Shown here one piece after another: positions 1-7,026 of a DNA stretch of 14,791 nucleotides (position 1 is its first letter; each line of letters begins with the position of its first letter). The notes below the pieces were generated by a model. That model was not told the DNA's origin, did not search any database, and saw only the letters and a program-made list of their open reading frames with translations. Where the stretch lies: NCBI GenBank assembly GCA_913041775.1, contig CAJWJW010000013.1:1-14791 (forward strand), in the 5' to 3' direction. The translations under genes and the position numbers were made by a program. The stretch is from an uncultured Flavobacteriales bacterium (GTDB lineage Bacteria; Bacteroidota; Bacteroidia; Flavobacteriales; UBA7430).

Positions 1-464
1 CTGCTGGTGTAGAAGATGGCATGCAATTATCTGTTTCTGGAAAAGGAAATATTGCCCCTCGTGGTGGTGTTGCTGGAGACTTAATTGTAGTGATAGAAGA
101 GATTCCACACGAATGCTTAACACGCGACGGGAAGAACTTACACTACGACTTGTACATTAGCTATACAGATGCTGTTTTAGGAGCTAATCCGGCTATACAA
201 ACCATTTCGTCGAAAGTGAAAATTAAACTCGAAGCGGGAATACAATCAGGTAAAATTTTACGTCTTCGTGGCAAAGGATTACCTAGTGTAGATAGATATG
301 GTGCTGGAGATTTGTTGGTACACATAAATGTATGGACTCCTCAGGAGCTAACTAAAGAACAAAATAAATTCTTTGAATCTGCTAGAGATCATGAGAACTT
401 CCAACCAAACCCAGACAAGAACAATAAATCGTTCTTTGACAAAGTCAAGGAGATGTTTCAATAA
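1..464 (+). CDS. dnaJ: Chaperone protein DnaJ, C-terminal part (5' end outside window)
   Basis: DnaJ is the Hsp40 co-chaperone that delivers unfolded protein to DnaK and stimulates its ATPase in the cytoplasm. The reading frame is open from the window edge (first whole codon at 3). It begins AGVEDGMQLSVSGKGN, the conserved start of the last part of the first C-terminal substrate-binding domain. A later stretch, GKILRLRGKGLPSVDRYGAGDLLVHINV, is shown here only by its key parts: LRGKGLP followed by GDLLVHI, the hallmark of the second C-terminal domain. The J domain and the zinc-finger region would lie upstream, out of view. The tail is charged and ends FFDKVKEMFQ, as in other bacterial DnaJ. 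An internal ATG at 21 is not the start, because the homology continues upstream of it. It is convergent with clpP and ends 56 bases before a shared terminator hairpin. Identification is firm; only about 150 residues are visible. Confidence 0.95.
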   Translation, partial: AGVEDGMQLSVSGKGNIAPRGGVAGDLIVVIEEIPHECLTRDGKNLHYDLYISYTDAVLGANPAIQTISSKVKIKLEAGIQSGKILRLRGKGLPSVDRYGAGDLLVHINVWTPQELTKEQNKFFESARDHENFQPNPDKNNKSFFDKVKEMFQ

Positions 465-520
465 AGAACTAATCCAACGATCTATTGAAGATGTGGATTA
501 AACTAGTTTTAAAGATAAGC

Positions 521-559
521 ACACAAAAAGCCTCTCGAAATTCGAGAGGCTTTTTGTGT
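521..559. terminator. Bidirectional intrinsic terminator between dnaJ and clpP
   Basis: A 19-base arm at 521-539 is the exact reverse complement of 541-559, with one base between. In RNA the likely form is a stem of about 16 bp with GCCTCTC/GAGAGGC at its core and a short GAAATTC-type loop. The core is flanked by A5 on the left and T5 on the right, so either strand gives a hairpin followed by a U-run. It lies between the convergent dnaJ (stop at 464) and clpP (stop at 575), as expected for a two-way terminator. Confidence 0.9.
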
Positions 560-574
560 CTGAATATATTCTTA

Positions 575-1249
575 CTATTTCGTTCTAATCAAAACTTCGT
601 CGATCATACCGTATTCTTTAGCTTCAGCAGAAGTCATCCAGAAATCTCTATCGCTATCGTTCCATACCTCATCAAAAGGTTTCCCTGAATGCTCGGAGAT
701 AATAGTGTACAATTCGTTTTTCAATTTCTGAATCTCACGAGCAGTAATCTCGATATCCGAGGCTTGTCCTTGTGCACCACCTAGAGGTTGGTGTATCATT
801 ACGCGAGAGTGTCTTAAAGCTGTACGTTTACCTTCGGCACCCGCACAAAGCAATACAGCTCCCATACTAGCAGCCATACCTGTACAAATTGTAGCAACAT
901 CTGGTGCTATATATTGCATAGTATCGTAAATACCCAAGCCTGCATAAACACCACCACCAGGAGTGTTTAAATAAATTTGAATGTCTTTTTTGGCATCTAC
1001 AGATTCTAAAAACAACAATTGAGCCTGAATAATATTCGCTACATAGTCGTTTATAGGAACTCCTAAGAATATAATTCTATCCATCATAAGTCTAGAAAAT
1101 ACATCCATAGAAGCAACGTTCATTTGGCGTTCTTCTATAATGGTAGGAGAAATATAGTTATTCAACATAGACGTAAAAGAATCTAAAGTCGTACTGCTTA
1201 TTCCTTGGTCTTTGATAGCGAATTTTCGAAACTCATCGTTTGAATACAT
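575..1249 (-). CDS. clpP: ATP-dependent Clp protease proteolytic subunit ClpP
   Basis: ClpP is the serine peptidase that forms the double heptameric barrel and degrades proteins fed to it by ClpX or another Clp ATPase. The catalytic triad is visible and correctly spaced: Ser128 in GMAASMG, His153 in RVMIHQP and Asp202 in DRDFWM. The separations of 25 and 49 residues match E. coli ClpP. NTPGGG at 95-100 corresponds to the NSPGG strand. The protein is 224 residues, normal for the family, with an N-terminal stretch of about 35 residues that probably includes a processed propeptide. The start is the ATG at 1247-1249; no strong Shine-Dalgarno is present. It lies downstream of tig on the same strand with an 80-bp gap that holds a hairpin. 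clpX, often the next gene, is not here: the following gene is the convergent dnaJ. Confidence is very high. Confidence 0.97.
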   Translation of the reverse strand: MYSNDEFRKFAIKDQGISSTTLDSFTSMLNNYISPTIIEERQMNVASMDVFSRLMMDRIIFLGVPINDYVANIIQAQLLFLESVDAKKDIQIYLNTPGGGVYAGLGIYDTMQYIAPDVATICTGMAASMGAVLLCAGAEGKRTALRHSRVMIHQPLGGAQGQASDIEITAREIQKLKNELYTIISEHSGKPFDEVWNDSDRDFWMTSAEAKEYGMIDEVLIRTK

Positions 1250-1283
1250 CGTGGGTAATATTTAAATTATTGTAACTAAGCAA

Positions 1284-1310
1284 AAATGCATAGTATAGAA
1301 CTACGCATTT
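1284..1310 (-). terminator. Hairpin between tig and clpP (possible partial terminator or processing site)
   Basis: Read on the minus strand, 1310-1300 pairs with 1294-1284 in an 11-bp stem (AAATGCGTAGT against ACTATGCATTT, one G-U wobble) around a 5-base loop. The downstream arm runs into TTTTT and then G. The structure sits in the 80-bp gap after the tig stop and before the clpP start. It could be a leaky terminator that lowers clpP relative to tig, or an RNA stability or processing element. A -7-like CATTTTTG overlaps its 3' side, but with a mismatch and no -33 partner, so I do not call a clpP promoter. Confidence 0.5.
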
Positions 1311-1329
1311 AGTCCTAAAAAATCGGTAA

Positions 1330-2676
1330 TTATACATGTGCTAACTTCTTGAAGTCTCCATAAGAAATATCTTTTGAGTTCAAGGCTAAAGTATCCTTAA
1401 AGAAAGTAGTCATTTTGGAAGCAAAAGCGCGATCGTAAATATTTTTTTCTTCTTCTTTATTTGCCAATACTTGATTTGCATATTGTTCTAGCATAGCATC
1501 ATCTGGAGAAGATTGTCCGTGTTGAGCCATTTGAGCTGAAATCAACTTTTTAGTCTCTCCAAGAGCTTCCTCTCGGGTAACATTAAGTTTATAGTCTTTA
1601 GCTATTTTGCTTTCTATAATTTGCCATCTAAGAGATGTTTTATAACCAACAAATTGCTGTTCGACTTCATCTAAAGTAATAGGTGTTTCTGAAACAGTCA
1701 CCATCCAACGTTTAAGGAATTCTTCTGGAAGCTCAAACACTGTTTTTTCTAACAGGTATTCAATAGCATCGTTTTGGAATTTACGATCAGATTCTCCGAC
1801 GAACATAGCTTCTGCTTCGGTCGCAATTTTAGCTCTAAATTCTTTTTCCGTTTTCACGACTCCTACACCATACATCCTATCGAATAATTCTACATTTAAA
1901 GCTGCAGGCTCCATACGACTAATATTACTTATAGTGAAAGAGAATTTAGAGGTAAGAGAATCGAAAGACTCTTTTTTAATCCCCAATAAAGAAGCAACAT
2001 CTGTATCTGTAACAAACGAATTTTTAGGGTCTATCTCTACAATAACTCCTTTTGAAGAACCAATAAATTCACTTTTCAATTTATCAGTATTCAAAGTATC
2101 TAAAGAAATAGAAGCTTGGTTACTTAAACCTGTTTCGAATTCGTTACCCTGCTCATCTAACTCTAAGAAAGTACCGTAAACTAAATCCTTTTCTTCAACC
2201 TTCTCTGGACTAGACATTTTCCCATAACGCTTAGCAATATCGTAGGCATAGTGATCGATCATAGGATCGTCAGCCTTAATAATATAGTAATCAACCTTAT
2301 TTTTCTTCGAAAGGTCAACTTCAAATGTAGGCGCTAAACCTATTTCGTACTCAAAAGTAAAATCGTCTTGTTTTTCCCAGTTTATATGAAAGCCATCTTT
2401 TGGTAAAGGGTTACCTAAAATAGAAAGTTTTTCTTTGATTATGTATTTTGTAAGAGAATCAGAAAGTAATCGATTAATTTCTTCCACTTTTACAGGAATC
2501 GCATAGCGCTTATTTATAACTCCCATAGGCACTTTTCCTTTACGGAAACCTGCCATATCGGTCGTTTTTCTGTGATTTGCTAATTTAGCATCTACCTGAC
2601 TTTGATAATCAACAGCGGTAAGTTCAATTTTTACGACTGCGTTTAGATAATCTATGTTTTCTTTTGAAATAATCAT
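1330..2676 (-). CDS. tig: Trigger factor (ribosome-associated chaperone)
   Basis: Trigger factor binds ribosomal protein uL23 at the exit tunnel and shields nascent chains. The ribosome-binding signature GFRKGKVP is at residues 43-50, followed by MGVINKRYA as in other trigger factors. After this N-terminal domain comes a central region (roughly 150-250) in the place of the FKBP-type PPIase domain. I cannot recognise the usual PPIase residues there. A long helical C-terminal chaperone region follows (about 260-448). Its length of 448 residues is close to the E. coli protein (432). I start it at the ATG at 2674-2676; a TTG directly before it could add one residue, but an ATG is preferred. It is upstream of clpP on the same strand, the common tig-clpP order. 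A Bacteroidota -7 element lies about 70 bases upstream. Confidence is high from the N-terminal motif, overall length and context. Confidence 0.93.
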   Translation of the reverse strand: MIISKENIDYLNAVVKIELTAVDYQSQVDAKLANHRKTTDMAGFRKGKVPMGVINKRYAIPVKVEEINRLLSDSLTKYIIKEKLSILGNPLPKDGFHINWEKQDDFTFEYEIGLAPTFEVDLSKKNKVDYYIIKADDPMIDHYAYDIAKRYGKMSSPEKVEEKDLVYGTFLELDEQGNEFETGLSNQASISLDTLNTDKLKSEFIGSSKGVIVEIDPKNSFVTDTDVASLLGIKKESFDSLTSKFSFTISNISRMEPAALNVELFDRMYGVGVVKTEKEFRAKIATEAEAMFVGESDRKFQNDAIEYLLEKTVFELPEEFLKRWMVTVSETPITLDEVEQQFVGYKTSLRWQIIESKIAKDYKLNVTREEALGETKKLISAQMAQHGQSSPDDAMLEQYANQVLANKEEEKNIYDRAFASKMTTFFKDTLALNSKDISYGDFKKLAHV

Positions 2677-2747
2677 CAATGCTAATTTTATTGTTTAATA
2701 CTAATGAATGAGTATTTTAATACACCCAAGACCCACTAAAATCAGAA

Positions 2748-2755
2748 CAAATATA
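2748..2755 (-). promoter_or_regulatory. Probable -7 element of a Bacteroidota sigma-A promoter for tig
   Basis: On the minus strand this reads TATATTTG, a full match to the Bacteroidota TAnnTTTG element, placed about 70 bases before the tig start in the hldD-tig gap. The nearest upstream TTTTG ends 26 bases away, longer than the usual 17-23, so the -33 element is weak or absent. It is the only consensus -7 in the gap. Confidence 0.45.
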
Positions 2756-2833
2756 CGTGTTTTTTGTTAATTACTATATTTCAAAAGCATGAATAGATGC
2801 AACTCAAATGTCCTAAGGATTAAAGAAGCACCA

Positions 2834-3799
2834 TTAATAATAACGATTCGTAAGTAGGTAATTTTCTACATAATCGGTTACTCCATCTTCAAGGCTATGA
2901 AATGGTTTTGTGTATCCAATAGATTTTAACTTATGCATATTCGCTTGAGTAAAATACTGATATTTATCGCGTATATCAAATGGAGTATCGACAAAGCTAA
3001 TGGCATCTTTAACACCCATTCCATTAAAAGTAGCTTTTGCCAAATCTAAGAATGCACGTGCTTTTCCAGTCCCCAAATTGTACAATCCAGAATCTTTTCG
3101 GTGCTGTAAGAAGAAATAAAGCACCTCTACTACATCTTTTACATAAACGAAATCTCGCAACTGCATTCCATCTTTAAAATCTGGATTATGGGAACGGAAT
3201 AATTTCATTGCTCCAGTTTCACCTACCTGATTAAAGGTATGGTAAACTACAGAGGCCATTCTACTTTTATGAAATTCGTTCGGTCCATAAACGTTAAAAA
3301 ATTTCATTCCAGCCCAAAAATAAGGTTGACGGTCTTGAGCTAAAGCCCATTTATCGAAATCATTTTTCGACTCTCCGTAAGGATTTAAAGGGACTAACTG
3401 ATCAACAATCTCATGAGAATCTTCGTATCCATGTTCTCCTAGACCATAGGTTGCTGCAGAAGAGGCATATAATAAAGGAATGCCATAATCTACACAAGCA
3501 TTCCACATGTTTTTGGTGTAATTAAGATTGAGTTTATTGAACAAATAAACATCAAACTCAGTGGTGTCAGTACGCGCTCCAATGTGGAATATAAACTGCA
3601 CTTCTTTTTCATTTTCTTTCAGCCAATCAAAAAAATCGTCTCGATGGACTTTCGAAGTGAAAATTTTTCCTTCGAGGTTTTTGTTTTTTGCTGCACTAGA
3701 AAAATCATCTACTACAATAATATCTTTAAAGTTCTCTTGGTTTAATTTAGAAACCATACAAGAACCAATAAACCCTGCTGCACCTGTAACTACAATCAT
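2834..3799 (-). CDS. hldD: ADP-L-glycero-D-manno-heptose 6-epimerase
   Basis: HldD (RfaD) inverts C6 of ADP-D-glycero-D-manno-heptose to give the L,D form used in lipopolysaccharide core synthesis. It is a cytoplasmic, NADP-dependent short-chain dehydrogenase-type epimerase. The Rossmann nucleotide-binding motif GAAGFIGS is at residues 6-13. The catalytic region has Ser-Ser in YASSAATYG (111-119) and the Tyr-x3-Lys pair in YGESK (141-145). Family-specific segments include HIGARTDTTE (72-81) and FFNVYGPNE followed by HKSRMASVVYH. The 321 residues fit the family (about 310). The start is the ATG at 3797-3799, only 3 bases after the stop of the DUF255 gene, so the two are almost certainly co-transcribed and perhaps translationally coupled. 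No clear terminator follows its stop before the tig promoter region. What is not shown is whether this strain makes a heptose-containing core. Confidence is high. Confidence 0.95.
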   Translation of the reverse strand: MIVVTGAAGFIGSCMVSKLNQENFKDIIVVDDFSSAAKNKNLEGKIFTSKVHRDDFFDWLKENEKEVQFIFHIGARTDTTEFDVYLFNKLNLNYTKNMWNACVDYGIPLLYASSAATYGLGEHGYEDSHEIVDQLVPLNPYGESKNDFDKWALAQDRQPYFWAGMKFFNVYGPNEFHKSRMASVVYHTFNQVGETGAMKLFRSHNPDFKDGMQLRDFVYVKDVVEVLYFFLQHRKDSGLYNLGTGKARAFLDLAKATFNGMGVKDAISFVDTPFDIRDKYQYFTQANMHKLKSIGYTKPFHSLEDGVTDYVENYLLTNRYY

Positions 3800-3802
3800 A
3801 TT

Positions 3803-5896
3803 TTATTTCATCAATTGGAAGGCCTTGTCCGTATCTTCGGTAGGCATTTGACATACTTTATTTTCGCATACAAAGATACGCGTTTGGTCTTTGGAATACC
3901 GATTTTCAAGGAGTGGTAATTTACTCTCTTTTACCGAACCACATAACATCTTATTAGGGATGTAAGTTTGGTGAAGTTCCAATGATTTATCTGTTGCTTT
4001 TTTTCCTACTACTGCAACTTCGTAAAAAGGATACACTTGGTTTAGCAGAAGGTTTAGCCAATGGGAATATCCTGCAGGATAAGAGTCAGCTTGATCAATT
4101 ACATTGTTCAGCATTTTAACAGACATCTCTTGATACTCAGAGTTACCATAGTGATGACTCAGGACAAATAAATTATTTGCCATTGCAGAATTAGAAGCCG
4201 GAATGACGTTATCGTTTACTTCCATTTTACGTGCGATTAATGCTGGATCTTCGTCGGAGGTAAAGAAGAACATCCCAGAATTAGAATCGTGAAAATGCTC
4301 TATACTGTAAGCGGTTAGAGCATTTGCATGTTGAAGCCATTGCACATCGAAAGTAGCTTCATAGAGCTTTAAGAAAGCATCTATTACAAAAGCATAATCT
4401 TCTAAATACCCATTGATAGTAGAACGTCCCTCTTTATAAGAATGATTTAACCCTCCATCCTTTCGCAATTGTTTGTTTACTATAAAATTTGCATTTTCTA
4501 AAGCGATGTCCAAAAAATGTTGTTCTCCAAAAGTTAGGTAAGCATCAACATACCCTTTCAACATTAAACCATTCCAGGAGGTTAAAGTTTTATCGTCTAG
4601 TCCTGGACGAATTCGAGTATCTCTTTTTTTCATAAGAATAGATTCTGAATCGGCCATTTTAGCTTTTAAGTCTCCCACCGAAAGTGCGTGTTTTTTAGCT
4701 AGGGTTTTATCGTCCTGAACGCGAAGTAAAATATAATTATCATGTTCCCAGTAGCCTTTACTATTCACATTATAGTAATCGGAAAACAAGTCGTAATTCT
4801 CACCTAAAAGCCTCTGTAATTCTTCTTTTTTCCAAACATAAAACTTCCCTTCTTCTCCATCGCTATCAGCGTCTAAAGCAGAGTAAAAAGCGCCTTCTTT
4901 AGACATTAATTCACGTTCTACAAATTCGAGAGTACCATAAACTAAGTTTTTATAATCTTCGTCTTTAAATTTCTGATATGCCTCGGAATACAGACTAATT
5001 ACTTGACCGTTATCGTAGAGCATTTTCTCGAAGTGGGGAACTTTCCATAACTTATCGGTAGAATAACGGGTAATCCCTCCACCTAAATGATCGTAGATTC
5101 CGCCGTAAGCAATTTTATCAAGCGTTAATTTCACTTGAGATAAAGCAGCATTATTACCACTAAGATGTCCATAACGAAGTAAGAATTGATAATTATTAGG
5201 AATTGGGAATTTAGGAGATCTATCTGGTCCTCCTTCGATAGTGTCGAAGTGTTTTTCCCAAGAATCATATACACCTTGGAGCATATCTTTCGTAAAGTTA
5301 GGCTCGGCAGCATTTAAAGCCACCAACTCACTTTGTTTTATTCCTTGTGTAAGTTTGTCTGAATATTCAATAGCTTTTTCGGGTTGAGCCTCATAAAAAT
5401 CTGCTATTTGATTAAGCTGATTAATCCATTTATCTTTTCTAAAATATGTTCCGCCCCAAATAGGTCTTTCATCGGGTAAGACGATGCAATTTAAAGGCCA
5501 ACCACCCCTACCCGTCATTATCTGTACAGCGTTCATGTAAATCTGATCTACATCTGGGCGTTCTTCTCTATCGACTTTAATACATACATATCGATCGTTC
5601 ATCACAGCAGAAGCAGAGTCATCTTCAAAACTCTCATGTTCCATAACATGGCACCAATGACAAGCAGAATAACCGATACTAACGATTACTAATTTATTTT
5701 CAGCTCTCGCTTTTTCAAATGCTTCTTCTCCCCAAGGATACCAGTTTACCGGGTTGTGCGCATGCTGGAGTAAATACGGCGAAGTTTCGTCGATAAGCTT
5801 ATTGGTATGTTTATAATCCATAGAATGTTTATGTTGAGATTGTACGCAAGAGCTCGTTAAAGCTAAAGCAAACAAAACGGTCAATAGTTTTTTCAT
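3803..5896 (-). CDS. DUF255 / thioredoxin-like N-terminal and six-hairpin (YyaL/SSP411-type) lipoprotein
   Basis: The protein has 697 residues. It opens with a lipoprotein signal (MKKLLTVLFALALTSSC), in which Cys17 follows a lipobox-like LTSS, so it is probably exported and lipid-anchored. Residues after Cys17 (VQSQHKH) are not acidic, which argues mildly against Bacteroidota surface export and for a periplasmic location. The next section, about 30-190, is the DUF255 thioredoxin-fold domain: LIDETSPYLLQHAHNPVNW-type opening, then CHWC at 79-82 inside GYSACHWCHVM, then VDREERPDVD and GRGGWPLN. The remainder (about 220-697) resembles the (alpha/alpha)6 barrel of the YyaL/spermatogenesis-associated protein 20 family, with HFEKMLYDN and TSWNGLMLKGY-like segments. 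The family's reaction is not established; a redox or sugar-related role is only a guess. It is the first gene before hldD, with a 3-base gap. Family assignment is firm, function unknown. Confidence 0.9.
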   Translation of the reverse strand: MKKLLTVLFALALTSSCVQSQHKHSMDYKHTNKLIDETSPYLLQHAHNPVNWYPWGEEAFEKARAENKLVIVSIGYSACHWCHVMEHESFEDDSASAVMNDRYVCIKVDREERPDVDQIYMNAVQIMTGRGGWPLNCIVLPDERPIWGGTYFRKDKWINQLNQIADFYEAQPEKAIEYSDKLTQGIKQSELVALNAAEPNFTKDMLQGVYDSWEKHFDTIEGGPDRSPKFPIPNNYQFLLRYGHLSGNNAALSQVKLTLDKIAYGGIYDHLGGGITRYSTDKLWKVPHFEKMLYDNGQVISLYSEAYQKFKDEDYKNLVYGTLEFVERELMSKEGAFYSALDADSDGEEGKFYVWKKEELQRLLGENYDLFSDYYNVNSKGYWEHDNYILLRVQDDKTLAKKHALSVGDLKAKMADSESILMKKRDTRIRPGLDDKTLTSWNGLMLKGYVDAYLTFGEQHFLDIALENANFIVNKQLRKDGGLNHSYKEGRSTINGYLEDYAFVIDAFLKLYEATFDVQWLQHANALTAYSIEHFHDSNSGMFFFTSDEDPALIARKMEVNDNVIPASNSAMANNLFVLSHHYGNSEYQEMSVKMLNNVIDQADSYPAGYSHWLNLLLNQVYPFYEVAVVGKKATDKSLELHQTYIPNKMLCGSVKESKLPLLENRYSKDQTRIFVCENKVCQMPTEDTDKAFQLMK

Positions 5897-6340
5897 GAGC
5901 TGTAATTTATAAGTTCAGCAAGATACATTTAATGACTAGTTAATAATGTTTGAAATTGTTAAAAAATGATTTATGATTTGAGTGTATCGCTATGACAATA
6001 GAGTGCATAACTAAAGCAATACTAATGGAGTCTAACTAATTATTTTGAGTGTTGAGATAGAACCATTGTGCTTAAAAAACAACAGAATTTCTTAAACGAA
6101 AATATTAAAATGGGATTCTCGAATACTGAAATTTAATTCACAAAGGAATACCACATAGCAAAGAATCACAACTAGATCTAGATCGCTGGGAGCTAAATAA
6201 GTCAAACAAACTGATGTTCAATTTTTCACACAAGTACATAATTCAAGTTACTAGACCTATTTTCCAATTGTTCATTATTATTTTTAATTGCTAAGTGCTC
6301 ATAAAACTTATCTTTGTTGAATAATTTTTCAATCTGAACA
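5897..6340. other. 444-bp divergent intergenic region
   Basis: This AT-rich gap separates the minus-strand DUF255 gene from the plus-strand barrel genes. I found no open frame of note on either strand beyond shadow frames: the plus-strand ATGs at 5948, 5966, 6023 and 6109 all close within about ten codons. The right end holds a good Bacteroidota promoter (6288-6316) for the rightward genes. For the leftward gene I see no full TAnnTTTG match; the nearest thing is TATCTTGC about 25 bases before its start. A small nested palindrome (CTAGATCTAG overlapping GATCTAGATC) lies at 6172-6184. No terminator-like hairpin or repeat explains the middle 250 bases. Confidence 0.6.
6288..6316 (+). promoter_or_regulatory. 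Bacteroidota sigma-A promoter for the outer-membrane barrel genes
   Basis: TTG at 6288-6290 (-33) and TATCTTTG at 6309-6316 (-7, matching TAnnTTTG) are separated by 18 bases. Transcription would start near 6322, giving a leader of about 20 bases before the ATG at 6341. The same elements with the same spacing occur in front of the desaturase gene, which supports both calls. Confidence 0.75.
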
Positions 6341-7024
6341 ATGAAAAACGCACTATTACTTTCAGTTTTACTCTTTTGTAGCACAACTCTTTTAGCCCAA
6401 AGAAAGTCTAAGTTTAATACAATGGATAAAGACAAGACTAGCCAAAACATAAAATGGAATGGCTCTTTTTCGTATGGTAACACATTATTCTTAGGTGACT
6501 TAAGACACTTCTCATCCGAGCAGTACTTACCTAACGTAGCACTATCGATGAGATTTAACAAAGAGAAAAATAATAAAAATGGATACCAACTGGCAGTAAC
6601 AGTAGGTAAAAATAGTGGAGAGTCCGATTTTGACGAACCTAGTTTTAATCGATATTTTAGAAGCCAATACTTACAAGGTCATATAGCCTACAGAAAAGCG
6701 ATTTCTAAATCTGAAAACGTAAAAACAGGCAAAACACTTCCACAAGTTCATTTACTACTTGGAGCAGGTTATTATGTTGCAGATGTTAAGCTATTTGACC
6801 CAAACACAAACACTTTAGATCCAGAAGAACATGAGACTATTAGTTCTGTTTATTTTCCTTTGGGTATAGAGGCATCTTACTATTTAAGACAAGGGTTTGG
6901 TTTTATGGCTTCTGTGAATAACAATCTTTACATCAGTGATAAAATAGATCTTTTTGAAGTCTCTGGTAATGGTCCAGATAACCAGCTAATGTTTAATTTA
7001 GGGATGTGTTATAAATTTAATTAA
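6341..7024 (+). CDS. Predicted small outer-membrane beta-barrel protein (first of a tandem pair)
   Basis: The 227-residue product starts with a clear signal peptide (MKNALLLSVLLFCSTTLLAQ, cleavage probably after LLA at residue 19). The mature part alternates short amphipathic strands and polar turns: NGSFSYGNTLFLGDL (about 40-54), YQLAVTVGKNSG, LLLGAGYYVADV and a final NLGMCYKFN. The run of strands and an aromatic near the C-terminus suggest an outer-membrane barrel of about eight strands. The GDL after an opening strand recalls Bacteroidota outer-membrane proteins such as DUF6089/PorG, but I cannot assign it to a family with confidence. It is preceded by a good promoter and followed after 2 bases by a related gene, so the two form one transcript, probably continuing into fbp. 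The ligand and role are unknown. Confidence 0.8.
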   Translation: MKNALLLSVLLFCSTTLLAQRKSKFNTMDKDKTSQNIKWNGSFSYGNTLFLGDLRHFSSEQYLPNVALSMRFNKEKNNKNGYQLAVTVGKNSGESDFDEPSFNRYFRSQYLQGHIAYRKAISKSENVKTGKTLPQVHLLLGAGYYVADVKLFDPNTNTLDPEEHETISSVYFPLGIEASYYLRQGFGFMASVNNNLYISDKIDLFEVSGNGPDNQLMFNLGMCYKFN

Positions 7025-7026
7025 GT

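Noticed and set aside
575..5896. Several plus-strand open frames inside the clpP, tig, hldD and DUF255 region
   Set aside because: They are complements of well-supported genes, with low-complexity translations and no motif.
5981..6120. Possible small RNA or decayed gene in the middle of the divergent gap
   Set aside because: No hairpin with a T-run, no consensus promoter pointing into it, and all small frames close within about ten codons.
6172..6184. Nested palindrome CTAGATCTAG / GATCTAGATC in the divergent gap
   Set aside because: Ten-base palindromes are common in AT-rich DNA, there is no second copy and no regulator gene nearby; calling it an operator would be guesswork.
6226..6561. 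111-codon open frame on the minus strand overlapping the start of the first barrel gene
   Set aside because: It is antisense to a gene with a clear promoter and signal peptide, has no recognisable domain, and its first half is simply the complement of that gene.
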